Positions 13,822 through 16,471 of a stretch of 16,471 nt of DNA are shown one piece after another (positions within the stretch are counted from its first letter, which is position 1; each line of letters begins with the position of its first letter). A model generated the notes under the pieces. It saw only the letters and a program-made list of their open reading frames with translations, searched no databases and was not told the DNA's origin. The position numbers and the translations under genes were made by a program. This DNA comes from Candidatus Sulfopaludibacter sp. SbA3 (GTDB taxonomy: Bacteria; Acidobacteriota; Terriglobia; 20CM-2-55-15), in contig CAMAWS010000012.1 of NCBI GenBank assembly GCA_945861845.1, positions 1 to 16,471 of the forward strand, given 5' to 3'.

Positions 13822-14586
13822 ATGGAACGTTCAATGCTCGCCAGGTGGCTGGGTGGCGTTGCGATAGCGGTATTCCTGGGCTTCGTTGCCGGCCGCCAGC
13901 AGCAAATCGCGGACAGCCAGCGCGAAATCCTCAGGCAGATTGAAGAACTCAAGACATTGCCGCAGCTTCGGACTGCGCAGGCGCCTTCACCACAGGCGGC
14001 TCCCCCCGCCGCACTTCCGGATTTCACATTGGGCATAGAGGATGCGGCCCGCATGGGCAACGCGAATGCCAGGCTGACACTCATCGAGTTCTCCGATTTC
14101 GAGTGCCCGTTCTGTGGAAGTTACGTGCGGGAATCGTATCCCCGGCTTGAGCGCGATTACGTCAGCACCGGCAAGATTCAATATGTCTTTCGTCACTTTC
14201 CACTCGTGGGCCTTCATCCCCGCGCGATGAAGGCCGCGGAAGCCGGAGAATGTGCCCGGCTCCAGGGGAAATTCTGGCCATTGCACGATCGGTTGTTTGC
14301 CAACCAGAAGTCATTGGAACCATCGTCCCTCGTCACACACGCGCGTGCGGTTGGTTTGGATATGAAATCTTTCGAAACTTGCCTTGACGGGCAAGCCGCG
14401 TCCGCCGTGCGGGCGGATATTGGCGCGGGATCCCGAGCAGGAATCTCGGGGACACCGACGTTCTTTCTCGGTTTTGCCCAGGAAGACGGTTCGGTCCACG
14501 TTGTGGAAAAAATTGTAGGCGCGAAGCCTTACGCCGCATTCCAGTCCGTACTGGACAGGATGCTCGCATTGCCAGAGGCCAAATAG
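13822..14586 (+). CDS. Membrane-anchored DsbA-like thiol:disulfide oxidoreductase
   Basis: The 254-aa product has an N-terminal membrane anchor (about residues 8-24), a short heptad-like linker (QQQIADSQREILRQIEELK, 26-44), a Pro/Ala-rich spacer, and a thioredoxin-fold domain with a DsbA helical insertion. The active site is CPFC at 95-98 in SDFECPFC, and GTP at 210-212 supplies the cis-proline (Pro212). Cys144 and Cys187 are an extra pair seen in many members of this family. It should act in the periplasm, forming or isomerising disulfides in exported proteins. The start could be Met1 (13822) or Met5 (13834); neither has a strong ribosome site. A secreted two-cysteine protein follows after 30 bp and may be a substrate or partner. 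Confidence 0.9.
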   Translation: MERSMLARWLGGVAIAVFLGFVAGRQQQIADSQREILRQIEELKTLPQLRTAQAPSPQAAPPAALPDFTLGIEDAARMGNANARLTLIEFSDFECPFCGSYVRESYPRLERDYVSTGKIQYVFRHFPLVGLHPRAMKAAEAGECARLQGKFWPLHDRLFANQKSLEPSSLVTHARAVGLDMKSFETCLDGQAASAVRADIGAGSRAGISGTPTFFLGFAQEDGSVHVVEKIVGAKPYAAFQSVLDRMLALPEAK

Positions 14587-14616
14587 AACTTCCGTTACGT
14601 TGACCAGGAGAGAGCT

Positions 14617-15042
14617 ATGGCTGGAATACCTTGTAAAGCAATTGTTGTGCTCTGTCTCACCCTTGGCGCACTCTGCGGCGTGGATGCAAAGGAACTGGCC
14701 GGCGGTCTGCCTCAACGCCCGCGCCCCCCCGCTTCCCTTACGTGCACACGCGACCATCTGACAGTATTTCAAGGACGTATCATCGAATACACGCGCGGCA
14801 AACAGGACATCGCTTTCCGCGTTCGCACCGATGAGGAGACGACGGAGAATTTCACGTTGAAGTGGGATACTTCTGACAATGCTGAAAAATGGTTTCTGCT
14901 GCGCGGTGAGATATTCAAAATCGAGGACTGGAAACTGATCGAAAGCGCTCCCGGCAAATTGCACGACGACATGCGCATTTTTGTCTGGGTCTGCGACGAC
15001 GGATCGAAGCCTGTTCTCGACTGGCGGCCGAAAGAGATTTGA
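14617..15042 (+). CDS. Secreted small protein of unknown function with two cysteines
   Basis: The 141-aa product has a signal peptide (about residues 1-24, cleavage near GVDAK), a Pro-rich start of the mature chain, and a strand-rich body (LTVFQGRIIEY, DIAFRVRTDE, NFTLKW, RIFVWVCDDG). Cys43 and Cys126 are the only cysteines of the predicted mature protein and could form one disulfide. No family was recognised; the regularly spaced short strands would suit a small beta-barrel or OB-like fold, but that is a guess. GGAGAGAG at 14607-14614 is a good ribosome site for the ATG at 14617. It follows the DsbA-like gene on the same strand and is probably in its operon. Confidence 0.78.
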   Translation: MAGIPCKAIVVLCLTLGALCGVDAKELAGGLPQRPRPPASLTCTRDHLTVFQGRIIEYTRGKQDIAFRVRTDEETTENFTLKWDTSDNAEKWFLLRGEIFKIEDWKLIESAPGKLHDDMRIFVWVCDDGSKPVLDWRPKEI

Positions 15043-15095
15043 AAGTCAGAAGGAAGAGTCTCAAACACACCGAACTCTTGCCTTCTGACTTTCAA
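15039..15095. terminator. Long near-perfect hairpin between convergent genes
   Basis: TTGAAAGTCAGAAGGAAGAG (from 15039) pairs with ACTCTTGCCTTCTGACTTTC (15074-15093) plus AA. The stem is about 21 bp with a single bulged base, around a 14-nt loop. The left arm includes the stop codon of the upstream gene. It sits between two convergent genes (ends at 15042 and 15110) and is best read as a bidirectional terminator, although the T-tract on the plus side is poor (CAACCTTC). Confidence 0.6.
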
Positions 15096-15109
15096 CCTTC
15101 AGAACTCAA

Positions 15110-16076
15110 TCATTTTCCAAGCCGATACTGCATCCACTGCGTTTGCAGGCGTAAGGTCTGGCCGGCGGTGAACCGATCCATGCAGGAATCATCTGTGTAA
15201 TCCATGAAATCCCAAATCGGGTCGAGGCCGGGAGCGCTGCAGGTATCACTCAACGCCGGACAACCAAAGTTAGCAGATTTTTCCGCTGGTGTGTCACTTA
15301 CTGAATCGCCCTTAGGTGTGCATCCGCCCTGGAAAGTGTGATACAGACCAACCCAGTGCGACCTCGTGCGTCGCTGTATCCCCTAAGTTGTAGGGAACGG
15401 CCGAGCCACCCGGCAGTGAGCTGTTCAGGATTACAACACCGTCCTGCTTTGGAGCCCTGGCGTAGCTCGATGGGAAAGTAGCCCAGCCGAGCAATCCTCC
15501 TTGAAGGTTGGCGATGTAAATATTAAGGTCATCAGCCGTTCCCTGGCGAAGGGTGGCCTTCATTTGAGCCTCAGCCGTACTCCCCTGGGTAAGGTTATAC
15601 CAGGCATCGTTATTTGTGCGAGTAGGTGTCCCAACCAGATCAAACGTAACGTCACTGGCAGCATAGGCTGCATTTAACACAGCAATCTGCGCCACAATGT
15701 CCCCATCTGCGACAAATCCGGCACCAATGGCAGACTGAATAACGTGAGCATAGACATTGACGGTCTGCGTGCCTGGCCATACCCCACCGCCACCACCACC
15801 GCCGCCTGGCTTGGCGCCAGGCTCAACCGAGCCTCTGTCCGCGTCCGCTTCCTCACGGGTTCCGCACCTCAGCCCATTTTCGACAAAAGCCTGTTGCGAA
15901 ATGTACTGCGTACCATCAGGCCCGACGAATGTTCCATCCGGCTGGTGCCCGGGCCGTAATTGCTGCTGGCCTCGTCCTGGCGCCTGTGCCGTAACGCTGT
16001 GCGTGGAAAATTCCCTGAACGAAATAACCAGGGCAAGACACATTGCCACCGCTGCTAAAACTGAATTCCTATTCAT
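15110..16076 (-). pseudogene. M43 (pappalysin/cytophagalysin-like) secreted metalloprotease, frameshifted within the zinc motif
   Basis: Minus-strand gene of about 322 residues once corrected. It has a signal peptide ([20 protein letters not shown]), a propeptide-like region with an octa-glycine run (residues 91-98) and a catalytic domain starting near VNVYAHVI. Frame 1 (16076-15360) runs to THEV; frame 2 (15358-15110) continues [17 protein letters not shown] and on through [14 protein letters not shown] to a TGA at 15110-15112. Joined, they give HEVGHWVGLYH, the M43 zinc motif, and the Met-turn DFMDY, with the family's conserved cysteines. Two bases of the glycine codon are missing at 15359, so the uncorrected frame runs on to a stop at about 15312 and gives an inactive product. 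The start at 16076 has GGAGG at 16092-16088; a TTG at 16094 was rejected because it overlaps that ribosome site. The break could be a real mutation or a sequencing error. Confidence 0.88.
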
Positions 16077-16124
16077 TGTGGTCTTATCCTCCAACGTGAG
16101 ATTGCATCAACGCGATGCGCGGTG

Positions 16125-16130
16125 AGTATA
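16125..16130 (-). promoter_or_regulatory. Possible -10 box (TATACT) for the M43 protease gene
   Basis: On the minus strand TATACT lies about 49 bases upstream of the ATG at 16076, preceded by GTG. The nearest -35-like hexamer, TTGTTA at 16149-16144, is only 13 bp away, so the assignment rests on the -10 sequence and the intergenic position. The remaining divergent intergenic region to 16280 shows nothing recognisable. Confidence 0.35.
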
Positions 16131-16282
16131 CACTCTGGCTGAATAACAAGTCTTCTTGTGAGGTCCGCAAAAAGAAGGGGGCTACATATTTAACCGGAGC
16201 ACCATTACCGCATTCAGGATACCCATCGGGCACTGCTGCGAATTCGGAGTCTGTACCCAGAACCAAAAATTCGGGCCTTTTC

Positions 16283-16311
16283 TTGACCGTGCTTTGTTGA
16301 ATGGATACCAT
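16283..16311 (+). promoter_or_regulatory. Candidate promoter of the ribbon-helix-helix antitoxin gene
   Basis: TTGACC at 16283-16288 and TACCAT at 16306-16311 are 17 bp apart. An imperfect palindrome, GGATACCATTTCGGTACC (16303-16320), overlaps the -10 and could be an autoregulatory operator. AAGGAG at 16322-16327 then precedes the ATG at 16334. Confidence 0.4.
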
Positions 16312-16333
16312 TTCGGTACCTAAGGAGAGTCTC

Positions 16334-16471
16334 ATGGCCACTCTGTTGATCAAGAACATGCCCGAAAAACTTCGAAGCCAGCTTCAGAAAACCGCGAAAG
16401 CGCATCAGCGTTCCATGAACCAGCAGGCAATTCTCTCCCTCGCGGATGCCCTCGATGCGGCGGCCGCTCTT
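16334..16471 (+). CDS. FitA/Arc-like ribbon-helix-helix antitoxin, partial at the window edge
   Basis: The 46 codons present encode MATLLIKNMPEKLRSQLQ and onwards, the beta-strand plus helix start of a FitA/Arc-type ribbon-helix-helix DNA-binding protein; HQRSMNQQAILSL matches the family's 'RSMNxEI' second helix. A strong Shine-Dalgarno sequence (AAGGAG, six bases upstream) fixes the start. Such proteins usually pair with a PIN-domain toxin encoded just downstream, which here would lie outside the window. The reading frame is open to the last base. Confidence 0.8.
   Translation, partial: MATLLIKNMPEKLRSQLQKTAKAHQRSMNQQAILSLADALDAAAAL

Noticed and set aside
15783..15808. CCACCGCC-type run as a microsatellite
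   Set aside because: It is explained as the in-frame poly-glycine linker of the protease on the minus strand, with mixed codons.
15757..16125. Plus-strand open frame with a proline run opposite the M43 protease
   Set aside because: The proline run is the complement of the protease's glycine linker, and the rest of the frame matches nothing.

Overview
The window looks like chromosomal DNA of an Acidobacteriota bacterium (roughly 60% GC). The main clues are a 1304-residue Oar-like TonB-dependent receptor with an N-terminal carboxypeptidase-regulatory-like domain, a permease of the duplicated FtsX/MacB type known as acidobacterial duplicated orphan permease (ADOP), and an intergenic family of paired GC-rich hairpins built around GCACGGGGCTGAAGCCCCG. 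This assignment is inference from gene content. No rRNA, tRNA, CRISPR, IS element or phage gene was found.

Layout, left to right. (1) 1-4099: the right half of a hairpin repeat, a strong sigma70-type promoter, and the Oar-like receptor. (2) 4114-5436: a complete 86-bp repeat element, then pyrE overlapped by 8 bp with a secreted HExxHxxGxxH (metzincin-type) protease. (3) 5485-8363: a siroheme/4Fe-4S nitrite/sulfite reductase with an extra C-terminal helical domain. A small unknown protein is translationally coupled to it through a perfect 12-bp x3 tandem repeat that supplies three stops and three starts. (4) 8403-12927: a second complete 86-bp element and then a tight three-gene operon: a shortened ADOP-type permease, a Tat-exported thiamine-diphosphate (ThDP) enzyme of the acetolactate synthase/pyruvate oxidase superfamily, and a small secreted monohaem cytochrome c. 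(5) 12936-13780: half of a hairpin element, a Phd/VapC-type toxin-antitoxin pair, a short relic resembling the 3' end of the cytochrome c gene, and a terminator-like hairpin. (6) 13822-15042: a membrane-anchored DsbA-like thiol oxidoreductase and a small secreted protein with two cysteines. (7) 15110-16076, minus strand: an M43 (pappalysin/cytophagalysin-like) metalloprotease broken by a frameshift inside its zinc motif. (8) 16334-end: the start of a FitA/Arc-like ribbon-helix-helix antitoxin, cut by the window edge.

The most interesting unit is the permease-ThDP enzyme-cytochrome c operon. A ThDP enzyme carrying a twin-arginine signal would act outside the cytoplasm, and its immediate neighbour is an exported electron carrier. 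This suggests a periplasmic 2-oxoacid (or related) decarboxylase/oxidase that passes electrons to cytochrome c. The co-translated permease appears to have lost, in both of its FtsX modules, the cytoplasmic loop that normally contacts an ABC ATPase. It may therefore work as a membrane or periplasmic scaffold rather than as a transporter. These functional ideas are inferences; the gene order, overlaps and motifs are read directly from the sequence.
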